From Inonotus obliquus (Eukaryota; Basidiomycota; Agaricomycetes; Hymenochaetales; Hymenochaetaceae), in assembly GCA_032164295.1 (NCBI GenBank), contig JAJHTX010000002.1, forward strand, positions 3,348,001-3,412,000: 64,000 bases of DNA. The letters are read 5' to 3'. Below, piece after piece: positions 25,119 to 36,176 of this stretch (its first letter is position 1; every line of letters starts with the position of its first letter). A program made the position numbers and the translations under genes. The notes under the pieces were generated by a model, which saw only the letters and a program-made list of their open reading frames with translations, did not search any database and was not told where the DNA came from.

Positions 25119-27464
25119 CTAGTATTCCATATCTTGGTCCATATCCTGATCCTCAGTTGATCGGTCCAATTGCTCTGTCAACGGTGCATCAGGTAAACTA
25201 CTCGCCCCCGCCCCCGCACTCGAACTTGAAACATCCATTTTCCTCGCATTCGATAATTTAGCCGCAACAGCTTCATAAACGGCAGCAATCAACGAAGGAT
25301 CAAAAGCAACACCAGCATCCTGTATCAATCGCTGTAATTGTTGAATCTCCGTTTCCTTTCCTTCCTTTCCTTCATTTTCTCTATCTTTCCCCAACTGAAT
25401 TGTTCTTAAGATCAATTCAGCTTGAGCGTGAATGTCCGGTTGAGCCTGTGTTTGAGAAGTAGCTTGAGCTTGAGCCTCAGCAGCTTCAGCTTCTTCTTGT
25501 TGCTTCTTCAATGCAAGTTTTTCTTCTCTCTTTTTGGCTCGACGAGCACGTTCGAGTTCGCGTTTGCGTTGACGACGGGCTTCGAGTTTCTTTTCATGTT
25601 CGGTGAGTTCGTGAGACTCTGTCGTTGCTTGGGGTTGGAGTTGGGTCGTGGAGGCTGTGGGAGTGGGGTGAGTAGCGCCAAGGTCGATTTGTGGGGATTG
25701 GAGGGGATCTATGGTCTTTGAGGCGTCAGGTTGTTGGGGAGGATGTATTTCTGGTTTAGGTGGTTCTTGGGCAGGTATAGGAGTAGTTGGCTCAGCTGGA
25801 GCAGGCGAGGGAGCAGGTTTAGGTGACGGAGCAGCTGATCCCGAGGCCACTTTCACCTGTCCATGATGAACTTTTGACAATTTCGAGTGATGAGTAGGTG
25901 GTCGACTAGGTCTCGTAGGGTGCTCCGAACCACCTTTCTTCGGTGGCTTCGCCATACCAATGTTCTCCTGCTGTTGTTGACGCTGCGCCTCCGCCGCCAA
26001 CCGCTTCACTGCCTCTGCTTCATCCCTCGCATCAAGTTCCCGCTGTTCCTGCATAAACTCTTCATACCGCTCACATAGTGGCCTCCAACTTCTTTGTTTT
26101 GTATCTGCCGAATCCGGGTCATTCGCTAGTACACCTTCAATATCATTCGGAGGGGGAAACTCGAAATCTGGCCCTGCATTAATCTGGATTCGCGCGCCAT
26201 TAAAGAGGGATATGAAAGGGTAGTAACCCAACGTCCCGTCGTCGAATGGGTTTTCGGTATGTTCGACGTATCCTTCTCGTAGACGTCTCTTGCTGCGCTG
26301 GTTCCGCGCGGATGGAATAGTCCTGAGTTGCAAATAGTCGAAGAGCTCTTGGAAGGCTATACCTTGACATCTACCGTTGACGAAGAATGCTATATGGGAG
26401 CCTCGGAGAGTCGGGAGAGGTTGTAGTGGTGCCGGTTCTGGAAGAGGCTTGTTCCCGCGTCCGCGCTCAGGTACGTTCTTCACAGTCGCGGATTTCTTTG
26501 CGGATGAAGGCAGTGAGGCGGTATCCTTCGCTTTGTTAGTCGAAGAATCCATGAGAGCAATCATCTCTTTTGATTGAGGATACTCGACGGACTCAAAGTA
26601 AGCTTGACCTTTGAAGTCAATTGCTATCCTTTCGCGTTTTAGGTGTGCCGGGTCATGAGGGTCGTTCGCCTTCGGTTTGCGCTTCGGTGGAAGTGAAATG
26701 TACATGCCGATGACATCTCCCGAACCGTATTTCTCACCATAAGGACGTGCACGGGAGAGTGTGACTTTCCTTCCGTCCTTGTCTCGATATCCGTAACTGT
26801 ACCCGTCCAATCCGACGGGACAGTTTAATCCAGCTTCTCGTCTCCCCCATCCAAGTCGCACATGCGCCCCTTCCTTCATAGAACTCTCTGGGGGCCGATC
26901 GTCTCCTCCGAGCTCCACTTTTATTTCGACATACCATCTACCTTCGCGTACGGGTACGTTTAGACGTGCACTTCGGTATCCTTTTTCTCCGCATAGTCCT
27001 AAACCATCTGTGGAAACCTTCACAAACGGACTGCGATCTTCCCAGCTTACGCGTACGTAACCTGGAGGATAGCTCTCTATAGTACGATATAATAGTTTAG
27101 AACCAGGTTCGGAGAGTCCAGCAGGTATGTATCGAAAACCAAGTCTGTTAACTGCGACTTGATCTGTGGTGTGGTATATTGAGCCTTCGGTGACTGGCAC
27201 GAATACCGGAGAGCGCGACACTGTTAGGCGTGGGCGAGTATCAACAATTCCAGAGTCAGTCGTGGGTAGGACGCTAGCTCCAACTGCTTGTGCTCCCGCA
27301 TAGGCAGGATCCATCGGTGCCGGAGAGGCAGCATTGGAACGGCCACTGATGGCTGCATGTTTTCGTTTCTTGGATGATGGTGGCGGAGTATCGTTGTGAG
27401 TTGTAGGAATTGGGGTCGAAGCTGCGGAAGCATCTGGTGGATAGGACGATTCCCTTGCAATCAT
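25119..27464 (-). CDS. BRE2: COMPASS histone H3K4 methyltransferase subunit, BRE2/ASH2L-like (SPRY)
   Basis: This nuclear subunit of Set1/COMPASS supports H3K4 methylation. It is a single long exon. The core is a SPRY domain: FVPVTEGSIYHTTDQVAVNR, GFRYIPAG, YVRVSWEDRSPFVKVSTDG, GWYVEIKVE-type strand, HVRLGWGRREAGLNCPVGLD, GYSYGYRDKDGRK, YGEKYGSGDVIGMYISLPP, HIAFFVNGRCQGIAF and LGYYPFISLFNGARIQINAG. A linker splits the SPRY strands, as in fungal Bre2. The C-terminal third is Pro/Gln-rich with a charged predicted coiled coil (EKKLEARRQRKRELERARR). I prefer ATG 27464 (MIARESSYPPD) because an in-frame ATG at 27569 would leave only 34 bp to the divergent E2 start. The longer form, about 816 aa, cannot be excluded. 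Confidence 0.9.
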   Translation of the reverse strand: MIARESSYPPDASAASTPIPTTHNDTPPPSSKKRKHAAISGRSNAASPAPMDPAYAGAQAVGASVLPTTDSGIVDTRPRLTVSRSPVFVPVTEGSIYHTTDQVAVNRLGFRYIPAGLSEPGSKLLYRTIESYPPGYVRVSWEDRSPFVKVSTDGLGLCGEKGYRSARLNVPVREGRWYVEIKVELGGDDRPPESSMKEGAHVRLGWGRREAGLNCPVGLDGYSYGYRDKDGRKVTLSRARPYGEKYGSGDVIGMYISLPPKRKPKANDPHDPAHLKRERIAIDFKGQAYFESVEYPQSKEMIALMDSSTNKAKDTASLPSSAKKSATVKNVPERGRGNKPLPEPAPLQPLPTLRGSHIAFFVNGRCQGIAFQELFDYLQLRTIPSARNQRSKRRLREGYVEHTENPFDDGTLGYYPFISLFNGARIQINAGPDFEFPPPNDIEGVLANDPDSADTKQRSWRPLCERYEEFMQEQRELDARDEAEAVKRLAAEAQRQQQQENIGMAKPPKKGGSEHPTRPSRPPTHHSKLSKVHHGQVKVASGSAAPSPKPAPSPAPAEPTTPIPAQEPPKPEIHPPQQPDASKTIDPLQSPQIDLGATHPTPTASTTQLQPQATTESHELTEHEKKLEARRQRKRELERARRAKKREEKLALKKQQEEAEAAEAQAQATSQTQAQPDIHAQAELILRTIQLGKDRENEGKEGKETEIQQLQRLIQDAGVAFDPSLIAAVYEAVAAKLSNARKMDVSSSSAGAGASSLPDAPLTEQLDRSTEDQDMDQDMEY

Positions 27465-27603
27465 GGTTAGGACTGAGGCGTCATCGCGTTCGCGTCGCCA
27501 GTGAATGGTTGTATCACGTGCGAGACGAGTACTTTGTCGGTCGTGTGCTCCTTGACTCAATGACTGCAACTACCACCCTGAGCACCACTACTTGATCCTC
27601 AGC

Positions 27604-28573
27604 ATGTCGGCGAAATGCATTAGGTATGCGCTTATAATCGCCGTGTCTACTGCTTACTGACGGCCTGTAAGGCGGATTGGGAAGGTTTGTTCAGGATTCT
27701 CACCGTAGCCTTTCTTGAACGTTCACGCGTTCACCATGTAGGATATGCAACACCTCGAAGCGGAGGTGATCGATGTGCGTTTCAATTCTTTGACTCGCAC
27801 GCTCCTACCTCAAGCTCCTCGTTAGGGTGTTTATGCCGTACCTAAGTCGGAGAGCGACCTGAGGTTCTGGCATGGGTATATAGAGGGAGCGGTATGTTGA
27901 GCGTCTTAACTCATAACCAGTTGACTTGGGATTGACGGATTCAAAAAAGAGCGGCACTCCATACGATGGCGGGAAGTTTATCTTTGAGATAGTATTTCCT
28001 GAAGATTTCCCCTTCAAGCCTCCAGCGGTGCGCATATAAGGAGCCCTGGCATTGATTCCGTGCTAAATTCCGTGCTATAGTTCAAGTTTACTACTCGGAT
28101 TTATCATCCTGGGATAAACGATCAAGGACAAGTCTGTCTAGCTATTCTCCGCGATGAGGTGCGTTGGCGCTGTATTGAAGTGTTACTTAATGGGCAGATT
28201 TTGATAATTTGGGGCTGTAACAGTGGAAACCTGCCATGACACTGAGATCTGGTAAGCAATTGATCTGGTCAAGTCATTGGTGGTGCTGACTATGATCGTT
28301 ATTGTTATCAGTTCTTGTCGCTGTTCAAGACAAGTTGAACAACCCAAAGGTGGATGATCCCTTTGAGCCGGATATCGCCCTGGTAAATGTTCTGATATGC
28401 TGATGGAATTGTGACTTTCTAATGAAATGTTTACAGGTTCTAAAAGATGATCCCGCGCAATTCAATGCCACAGCAGCTGAGTGGACGAAGAAGTAAGTGG
28501 TATTTGCCTGTGAGAGTGAAGTTGATACTTAGTGAAATACAGACATGCTAAGAAGGGCTTGCCTGAGTCGTGA
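27604..28573 (+). CDS. Ubiquitin-conjugating enzyme E2 (UBE2L3/UbcH7-like)
   Basis: Nine short exons give a UBC fold of about 155 residues. Exons 27604-27623, 27672-27684 (13 nt), 27742-27765, 27826-27891 and 27950-28027 read MSAKCIRRIGK, DMQHLEAE, GVYAVPKSESDLRFWHGYIE and SGTPYDGGKFIFEIVFPEDF. The exon from 28081 reads FKFTTRIYHPGINDQGQVC. The active-site cysteine is in GQVCLAILRDEWKP. The rest is VLVAVQDKLNNPKVDDPF and NATAAEWTKKHAKKG, stop TGA 28571-28573. The usual HPN tripeptide is HPG here. GQVC plus the WKPAMTL block most resembles UBE2L3-type E2s, but the subfamily is an inference. It starts head-to-head with BRE2. Confidence 0.9.
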
Positions 28574-29049
28574 TAAAAGTAGTATTTTGTAATGCTGTGA
28601 TAATAAAAAGGCACGATCAGAAATTACCTGAAAAGGGAAAAGTGATATGTTCACACGTTTTTCGGTTCTTGGCTGGCCATTCACTCACAGACAGTGATCT
28701 ACTACTACTTGCATTAGTACTGGCCGCCTCCTGGAGCCTCCTCAGTCTCCTACCTTCATCTCTCACTCATCCCGTCGTCATCACTACTCTTGTACAAAAG
28801 CAATCAAAACCAGAACTCTCCTTTTTCGGATCCTTATATGTCCTTTTTCCATTCCTGCTAACTCACCTCCCACTCAAGCTCGCGGCGGCCTCGTTTCTCC
28901 TCGTCATAACTTGATACCCCATATCATCTTTCCAAACGTTTGCTTACCCGTAAGCGCGTGTTTACTCTTCTATCCGCCTGTTAGCCAACCCGCCGAACTG
29001 TAATCTCAGCCGGTACAACGTGTTTTAGGCGAGGTGCACTTTAGTCACA
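28574..29049. other. Intergenic region E2 to Ser-rich gene
   Basis: 476 bp with the E2 3' region and the promoter and 5' UTR of the next gene. The hydrophobic frame at 28570-28914 has no recognisable features. Confidence 0.4.
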
Positions 29050-32000
29050 ATGCATCGCTTCAGGTCCGTCTGGCTCTTCCCTTAAGCGTGGTACCCAGCG
29101 TTAACTAATCTTGTCGTGAATTCTCGCGTGTCTGTCCGCTACCACGTTACACAGAAGAAAATCCGACGCCAGGCGCAGCGAGCTGACAGCCTCTCCAGCT
29201 CATAGTTTCGCCTCAAGCTCCCGCCATCAGCCTCCGTTTCCTATTGTCACTCAGCACGTACAGGTCCATCCTCCGCCTGAACCACCTTCTCTACCTCCGG
29301 AAAGCGATTTTCGTACAAGTCTCATCTTCCCTGAGTACGTGGCTGACCGTGTTAATTCCATCCCGTCTTCTCCGCTCACGCTTTTTTTAAATTTCAGTTT
29401 GGAAAAGAGATTTACGCTTCTACGAACCTCGGGTGGAGCTCCCTTTAGTTTGGATGATTTGAGAAACCGTTTTGCTGAGCAAAGAGCAAAGGGCGCAGAG
29501 AATCAAATTTCGGAAGAAGAGGAAGACATGTTACTGGATATGTTGAGTAAATTACGGGCCCATGGCTCAGGCTTGATGGGCAGAGCCACCAAAACACCCG
29601 TTCCCGACGAGCCCTCAAGCTCAACAGTAAGGTCCGAAGCGTCCTCCAGGAGCATCTCTTCTAATGACGCCGGGTCATCAACGTCATCGACGGTCCGCCA
29701 GTCTACCCAATCCTCGGTGACAATGTCGTCTGGGTCTGGTTCCGACCCCTCCTTTTCTCCCGTGTCTCCCTCGAGTCGCTCGTCCAAACGCCATAGTAAC
29801 AACCTGTTCGCTGGAAATCAGCTGAGAGATATTCGGTACATGCGAAAGTCTTCGAATAGGACAATTAGCAGCAGTCGTAGCGCTCTTTCGTCTACTCCAA
29901 GTGAATCGACGACGGAGAACGTTGCGAATGCGTTGATCGACTCCTATTCTGAAGGTAACATTCGCCCTGTTACGCCAGATGGGAGCACTCCGACTGTCAG
30001 CCCTTCCTCGAGTCCCATCTCCACGACGCTCAATCGACCAAGGAATCTGTCAAACTCCTCGTCCGCGGAAGATAGTCTTAGTTCCCTGCCAGCCCCATCA
30101 GCACTTCGGCTCAGCCGACAGCTCACCAACATACAGATACAACGGATGTCAATGTCATTGGAGGAAGCTATCAAAAGGATTGAAGAAGACAAGATTGAGG
30201 AAGAAGCAGATGACCAGGTTCTCGTGCCTCGGACACCACTGTTGAATGGTATTTCTACTGTAGATGACAACAGCAGAGCAATGGCACTCACGACGGATGA
30301 CGTACGCACTTCACTTCACTGTCTCGTGTCCCGTGCCATGATATTAACTTATATTGTAGAGTAATGCCGGCCAAGCTCAGGCGATTTCCGAGGCAACTAA
30401 GGAGTCATCCACCATGACCTGGCTTGCAGACGTAGACACATCTGGCCCCGCAGGTGCTTACCGTTCCCCATCTCCGTATCGTGCAGGCCGTTCGACGTCG
30501 CCTGTACCCCGCGTTCCAGGCTACATACCCGGAATGCCCCGTCCAGTGACGCCAGCCCGTGACTCAGATCTGGAAGATGTCCGCTCGCTTTCGACAACGC
30601 CTCGTGCGTCCTCTTCGTCGGTCACGCAGGACCGAGCGACGACATCGTCCCCGCAATTTCCTAGCCCCACGTCTTCGCTCCTTCGGCAAGCCATAAACAC
30701 CTCGCCAATTCCCTATGGTGCTCGCCCGAAGTCACCGCACTCATCAGTTAGAGATCGTCACGGAAATCCGAGAAATGGTCCAGAAGCTACGTCACTCAAT
30801 TCCCATTGGCGAAGACCGTCATCCCCTCTGTCAAGTAATAGTACTGCTTTCCAGTCGCTGAATGGTGGCTCTCGCCCCTCAACGCCGTCAAATGTGACTT
30901 GGAATGTGCCAACTCGAGAGTCCACTCAGAGCTATCGTCCTCTGGGACGGAATGGGACTTTACTCGGGCACAGCAGAAACGCGAGTGACTCAAGTATGGG
31001 GGAGGGGCAGACCAGGGCAGAAGCAGCAATTGACGAGGCTTCGCAGAACATCCTGCGATCTCCTCGCCCCATTTATTCGCCTTCTACTCCGGATGATGGG
31101 AGAAGCTCCGACGCTCGTTCCAAATTTCTTTCGAATGGATCGACTCTGTCAGCTTCGGCTCTTGCATTCATAGACTATGATCCAACTTCGGAACTCTCGA
31201 GTTACCGCGGCTCTGATTCATCAGGTCAAGACCTTGCACGTTCAACTTCGGCTACTTCAACTCTGGATGATAAGGTTCAGACCAAGGAAAGGGTTACCTC
31301 GCCATTATTGACTCCACCGATGTCACCGTTTGGGCATAAAATTAGCGACAACGCACTACTCATTCCGCACACATCAAACAACTCTTCTCGGTCGTCTCTT
31401 GTGTCTGTTGGCTCGAGCTACCATTCAACGGAGGATGACGGAGCAGGGTTTACCTATGCTCCAGAGAGAGCTGAACCTGCTTGGCACGATGTTACGATTG
31501 TCGCTGATAATGGGGCTCGATTGGGTATTAATGGCTTCGGCTCGAATGACCCAGGACAAATACTACGACAGTTCACCGGTCTTACAAAGCTGGATTTGCT
31601 GACTATTCAAGGCAAACTTGTCGAGGCTGCTGAAGCTCGGGCGAGGAACTCGGAGGTCCGGGTCACATCAACCCTTCGTCGACGTCGACCATCGACTGCT
31701 CAGTCCATCCACTCGATCGGTGGGCAGCCAAGTCGGGTAAGTCTTTGTTATACTCTGCTATGTCTATGATAAGCAAACTGTAGCTAATTTACTCCAGACA
31801 ACAAGTCCAGCTCCCGCGTCCGGACTTACTTACACCGCGAACACAGAGAATACAGCTAAGGCCAATGCGCTGCTCAGCACCATGATCGACAGCATTCCAG
31901 CGCTAGAACCAGTGGAGCACGAACGATACGCAAGCGACGATACTGAGGTGCAAGCAGTACCTCCTGCTCCCTTCCTCGCACCGATTCCAACGTCGAGCCC

Positions 32001-34397
32001 AGGGCGACGTAATAAAGACCTTGCGGAAATTTTGTTTGGACCTAGCGAACGTTTACCTTCTTTACCAGAACCCGAACCCACTTCACCAGGTGAACCGAGT
32101 CAATTTACCAGGGAACGAGATAAACTTGATGTTCCCCCGCATTCTCCTATTCCTTCGAAGGATGAAGACCATGGTCGAGCTGTATCTGACCATGGCGTCG
32201 ATGTCACTTCTGAAAGTGTCCATACCGCTGATAATAGCGATCTGATACGCCAAGTCCAGGAGCGTACGGAAGCTGCGATGGCTCAGCTGCGGAGATCACC
32301 TCAGCAAGGACGCTTCCCAATATCTCATTCTCATACTGTGAAGAAAAAGATCAATCTTCAAGATATCTCTGCACCACTCTTGCTCCAGTCTTCGACCAGC
32401 ATCGACAGGATACCTACCATTCCCACCTCTCCACTGAACCCAGCTCACAATGATCCTCGAGATTCTCAGCGCTCGGTAAAGTTGTCGTTCTCGAGACGCC
32501 TGCGGAATACGCTGAGAAGCAAGAACCTGCATCCGAATGGCGAAGAAGTGACTCCTTGGATGCTTGACAACACGTCGTCTTCCTATACTAGCTCTCCTCA
32601 GGTTGGGAACAGGAGCTTGACGCCTTCCAAAGGTAGCACGACCGATTTGCATGTTCTACCGAAGGCATTGAATGTTTCTCCACCCGCATCCGCTGGTCCT
32701 AACCTAAAGACATTCATGTCACGCTTTCGGAAGAAGGGTCAGCCGACGAGTCCCATGGAGCAGGAGCATAAAAACAGTTCATCGTCGGCCTTATCCTCGA
32801 ACACCCCTTCGTTATCGGCGCCCGCAACCGGAAGACGCAGCTTCCAATTGGCACCGTCTTCGGTGCCTCTGCTATCACGAAGCGGCAGTGTTTCTCAAGC
32901 CGTAGCTCGTGATATACCCACAGCGCCCTCGTTGTCTCGCCAACCCACAGAGACTCCGACCATCACGGCATCTACTTCCCCGCCTGCATCTTCCCCACCT
33001 GCGCCAGCAGCACTGAGACAACTCTTTGAAGCAGCTCAGAGCTTGGGCTTGGACCAGTCTGCGCTTAATGAGCTTTTGACCCGTACACAGCCTTCTGGCA
33101 AGATGGGCTTTGAAACATCTGCGATAATGGATCGCGGAGATTTATCCGTTGGAGAACCTCCCGAGAACACTGCTCGAGCTTCTAGTCCAGTGATTCCTGA
33201 GGTCTTCATTGAACGGCCTATCGCGGATCTTTCTAGGAATACTTCAGTACGTCAGCAAGCAATCTCTCCACCCCCCGCAGCACCTCGCCGTGTGCGCGAG
33301 ATTGCTGATGCGCATGGGAACGTGCGAAGTACTATCGTTCGGCGTACTTTGATCTTCCCCTCCACGAATGGCTCGACAACAGACCTTGCTTCTTTGTCAA
33401 GAAAGGCTACCACTAAGAGCTATAAGCGAGCGAGTAATCTCTCCGTCCAATCAAATCGATCTGTGCACGAGCGTATTCCTACTCCTCCGCCTTCGAAAGC
33501 AAGAAGGCAATCTATCGATCCATCTCCGCCCGTTCCAACCCTTCCACCTCCTCTTTCTTTACCCATCTCTGGAAGATTCTCGACATCCAGGCTTACACCA
33601 GAGACGCCGGTGGAAAAGTCTCCTTATGAGTCTGTGTACGTGCTTTTCCCACATGTGCTTGTTGACGATCCGAAGCTTACGTTTCATTATTCCCAGCTAC
33701 GATATGTACACAGGTGATAGGACGGCGAGTGCGCAGAGCCCTGAACCTTATGAGCCGCCAAAGTCCTCTCTTGATGATGGCCTTCCGGAAATGGAAGAGG
33801 GGCAGGCGCTTGAAGTTATTGAGCTTGCAAATGGGGAGACGATCTGGTGAGATATCTCGTCACCCCTCAATAACGTTATGATGCTAATTCAATACAGGTC
33901 AATTGTAAACGGCTTGAGGGCGGAGGACGCCGAATCATATTATCCGCGTCGGGGCAGCTTGGACTCTGAGTACTCGAATCTGCCAACCCATGATAGCGAG
34001 AGCGAGCAGCTGTTCTTCAAGGAGCATGCGCGGACGGGTTCAAAGGATAGCAACATATCTGCTTACACACGAAGGAAGAGTCGAGTAGCGGCCCGGCCAG
34101 AAACTAAGGTGGATACATTTTAGATTTTTTTCCTACTTCCTTACATTGTGTTCATTTTGCTCATCGCCTAACTATCGGGTAACCTTCTAGGTGTTTCATA
34201 GTTCTTCGGCACACATCGGGCGGCTAATAGAGCAACTCGCACGTAATGCGGAAGCGGCCACTTTTAACATAAAGCCCAAAGCTTCTCACGTTCCTGGGCA
34301 TTCACATTCTGGTTCGCTGCAAACTGAATCTGATGTCAACTGGACGGTCGAAGAACGCCTGGATCGTACGATTGAGTACGTGAATGGTTCTCGCTAG
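29050..34397 (+). CDS. Very long Ser/Pro/Thr-rich protein, unknown function
   Basis: The start at 29050 reads MHRFRRKSDARRSEL across a first intron. The next splice joins TSLIFP to DLEKRFTLLRTSGG, where conservation seems to begin. FSLDDLRNRFAEQRAKG and ISEEEEDMLLDMLSKLRAHG follow, an amphipathic helical segment. Most of the remaining roughly 1,500 residues are low-complexity Ser/Pro/Thr with many SP and TP sites. Denser segments stand out: TIVADNGARLGINGFGSNDP with LTKLDLLTIQGKLVEAAEAR, NKDLAEILFGPSERLPSLPE, VKLSFSRRLRNTLRSKN, TFMSRFRKKG, REIADAHGNVRSTIVRRTL, and a C-terminal helix HIGRLIEQLARNAEAATFNI. This looks like a phosphorylated scaffold or signalling protein, but I recognise no named domain. 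The last exon (from 34191) stops at 34395-34397; C-terminal splicing is uncertain. Confidence 0.75.
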
Positions 34398-34775
34398 GCA
34401 CGTGCCCCGATATCTTGTTCCATCCGGAAGACGGAGAGAGGCTTATGTGGATCTTGAGTTTATATGTTTGTATCGGCACATGGACTCTTCATCTTGCACG
34501 ACTGTATATCGATGGGGTTTTTCATTTTCACTTTTTCCCTTGTTCATCCCAGCTTCGTTATCTTCCCATCCATATTATATTGATCATTTTTGATGTCTTT
34601 ATTAATCTTCCTTTCTTCCATTCCTCCTTTCATCGTGCGCGCAAATTCTCTTTTCCTATTCCTATTATACTTCCGGAAGAAAACCGTGCACGTACAATGA
34701 CCCGTATTGGTAGTAGTGGTGTGATAGTAGCAGTACAGGAAGGAGATCTATGAATTGTGTCTTTTCTTCCTTTTT
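34398..34775. other. Convergent 3' intergenic region
   Basis: 378 bp between the stops of the Ser-rich gene (+) and the DUF6593-like gene (-). T-rich around 34500-34640. No supported gene. Confidence 0.4.
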
Positions 34776-36176
34776 CTACATTGTGTTCATATCCAACCAA
34801 CGATTTAAGCTTAACGCGAGTAAAGCCTCGAGTAGAAGAGCGGGTTGTACGAAAGTGTATTGTAAGAACCCATGTGCTGGTCCGAGTGGTGTCTCTTGGT
34901 CGATTGTCCGGAAAAATGCGATCCGGACGCATTGAGCATTTTGAGGGGTATGGTATAACTGTATAATGATGCATAGCGGGACAAAGATGGGGTCAAGGGC
35001 GGGGGACCAAAAGGACAAGGAGGGAAGGAGGGGGAAAGGGCATCCGAGGTTATCGGAAGTGTTGAAGTGCGATATGAAAGGAACACGTACTCACATCATA
35101 GTTGAGTTGGTCTTGCCTCGTTCTGCGCCATTCAAATTTGGTACCGTTAAGATAAAACGCCCGAGAACTGTAAGAGAACGTGTGTGATTAGTGTCTATAT
35201 TGAATACCTTGCGCTGAAGCAACCGCGGTGAAGAAAACTGAAAGGATTGAAGGAGGGGGAAAAGGAGAAAAAAGGCGTTCCGAGTCCGGGGTTTGCGGAT
35301 TTAAAGTGAAGCGAAATAAATAGGGGATAAAAAGGAGGGACGTACTTTGTATCCGAACCAGGTAGGACGAGTTGAGTCATGGGGAAAGGTTGTCTATTCC
35401 TCACAGTACAAAGCCCAAAGTAAGTATCTGTGCTCCAATCGAATATAGCGACCATCTCATCCTGGTTGCGGTAAATCTGTCGTATAGTACGCCGACAGGA
35501 GGAATCGGGGACGGGGTCCGACGGGTAGGACGAGGAACCAAGCAAAAATATACACAAAATTAAGCGTTAGTTCAGTTTAGAATGTGCCCGGCGAATGATC
35601 TGGAATGATCGACGACGACAAATAAAAAAACGACTAAACGACTAAATGTTGATAAATTGCGATGGCGGAGACGAAAAAGAGCGGAGCGGAGAAAACGGAA
35701 AGGACGGTGTTTTGACAGCGTCGATCCGAATTTATGTACTAGTGGTCCACTGATGGTCCTCGGGTCGGGTACAGAGCAGAGAAACAACCTCTCACCGTCG
35801 TTCGCTTGTTCGTCATGTACACCTCCGGAGTCTAGCAATTTCAATAGGTATTAGTTGGGTCAAAGGGAGGGGGGATCAGGCCAGAAACAGGCACGTACCT
35901 CGAAGCGATAAAAAATAGGCTCGACGTCTTCTCCTAGTATGATGCACTGTAAGTAGAACGTAAACGAGTATTCGTTAAATCTTTGTTGGAGGTGTGGACC
36001 ATGGGGCTATGAGGGGGGAAGAGGGAGGCGAGAAGGAACCGCTCGTAAGGGGCGGCATGACACGGTACACGCGGGGGATCTATTTGCGCGAACACGAACG
36101 GGAATAGACTAATACTTACCTGTCTAGGGTTTGCAGTCGGGCTCGCGGTGAAAAACAGATCGTATGGCGGGGGCAT
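34776..36176 (-). CDS. DUF6593-like small protein
   Basis: Six exons join in frame to about 175 residues. Start ATG 36176 gives MPPPYDLFFTASPTANPRQ. Later exons give CIILGEDVEPIFYRFE, TPEVYMTNKRTT, IYRNQDEMVAIFDWSTDTYF, then a phase-2 splice to SRAFYLNGTKFEWRRTRQDQ, and finally LYHTPQNAQCVRIAFF with a hydrophobic end (FVQPALLLEALLALSLN) and stop at 34776. The layout of an NP-start strand, a T-x-x-x-T-x-(I/V)-x-R segment, an acidic-W strand and an FxxNGxxxEWRR hairpin resembles the basidiomycete-expanded DUF6593 family, of unknown function. Introns are unusually long for this window, up to about 250 nt. Gene existence is well supported by six consistent splice joins; the family name is moderately sure. 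Confidence 0.75.

Noticed and set aside
29503..30309. Antisense frames within the Ser-rich gene
   Set aside because: Codon bias of Ser/Pro-rich genes opens antisense frames; no independent evidence of genes.
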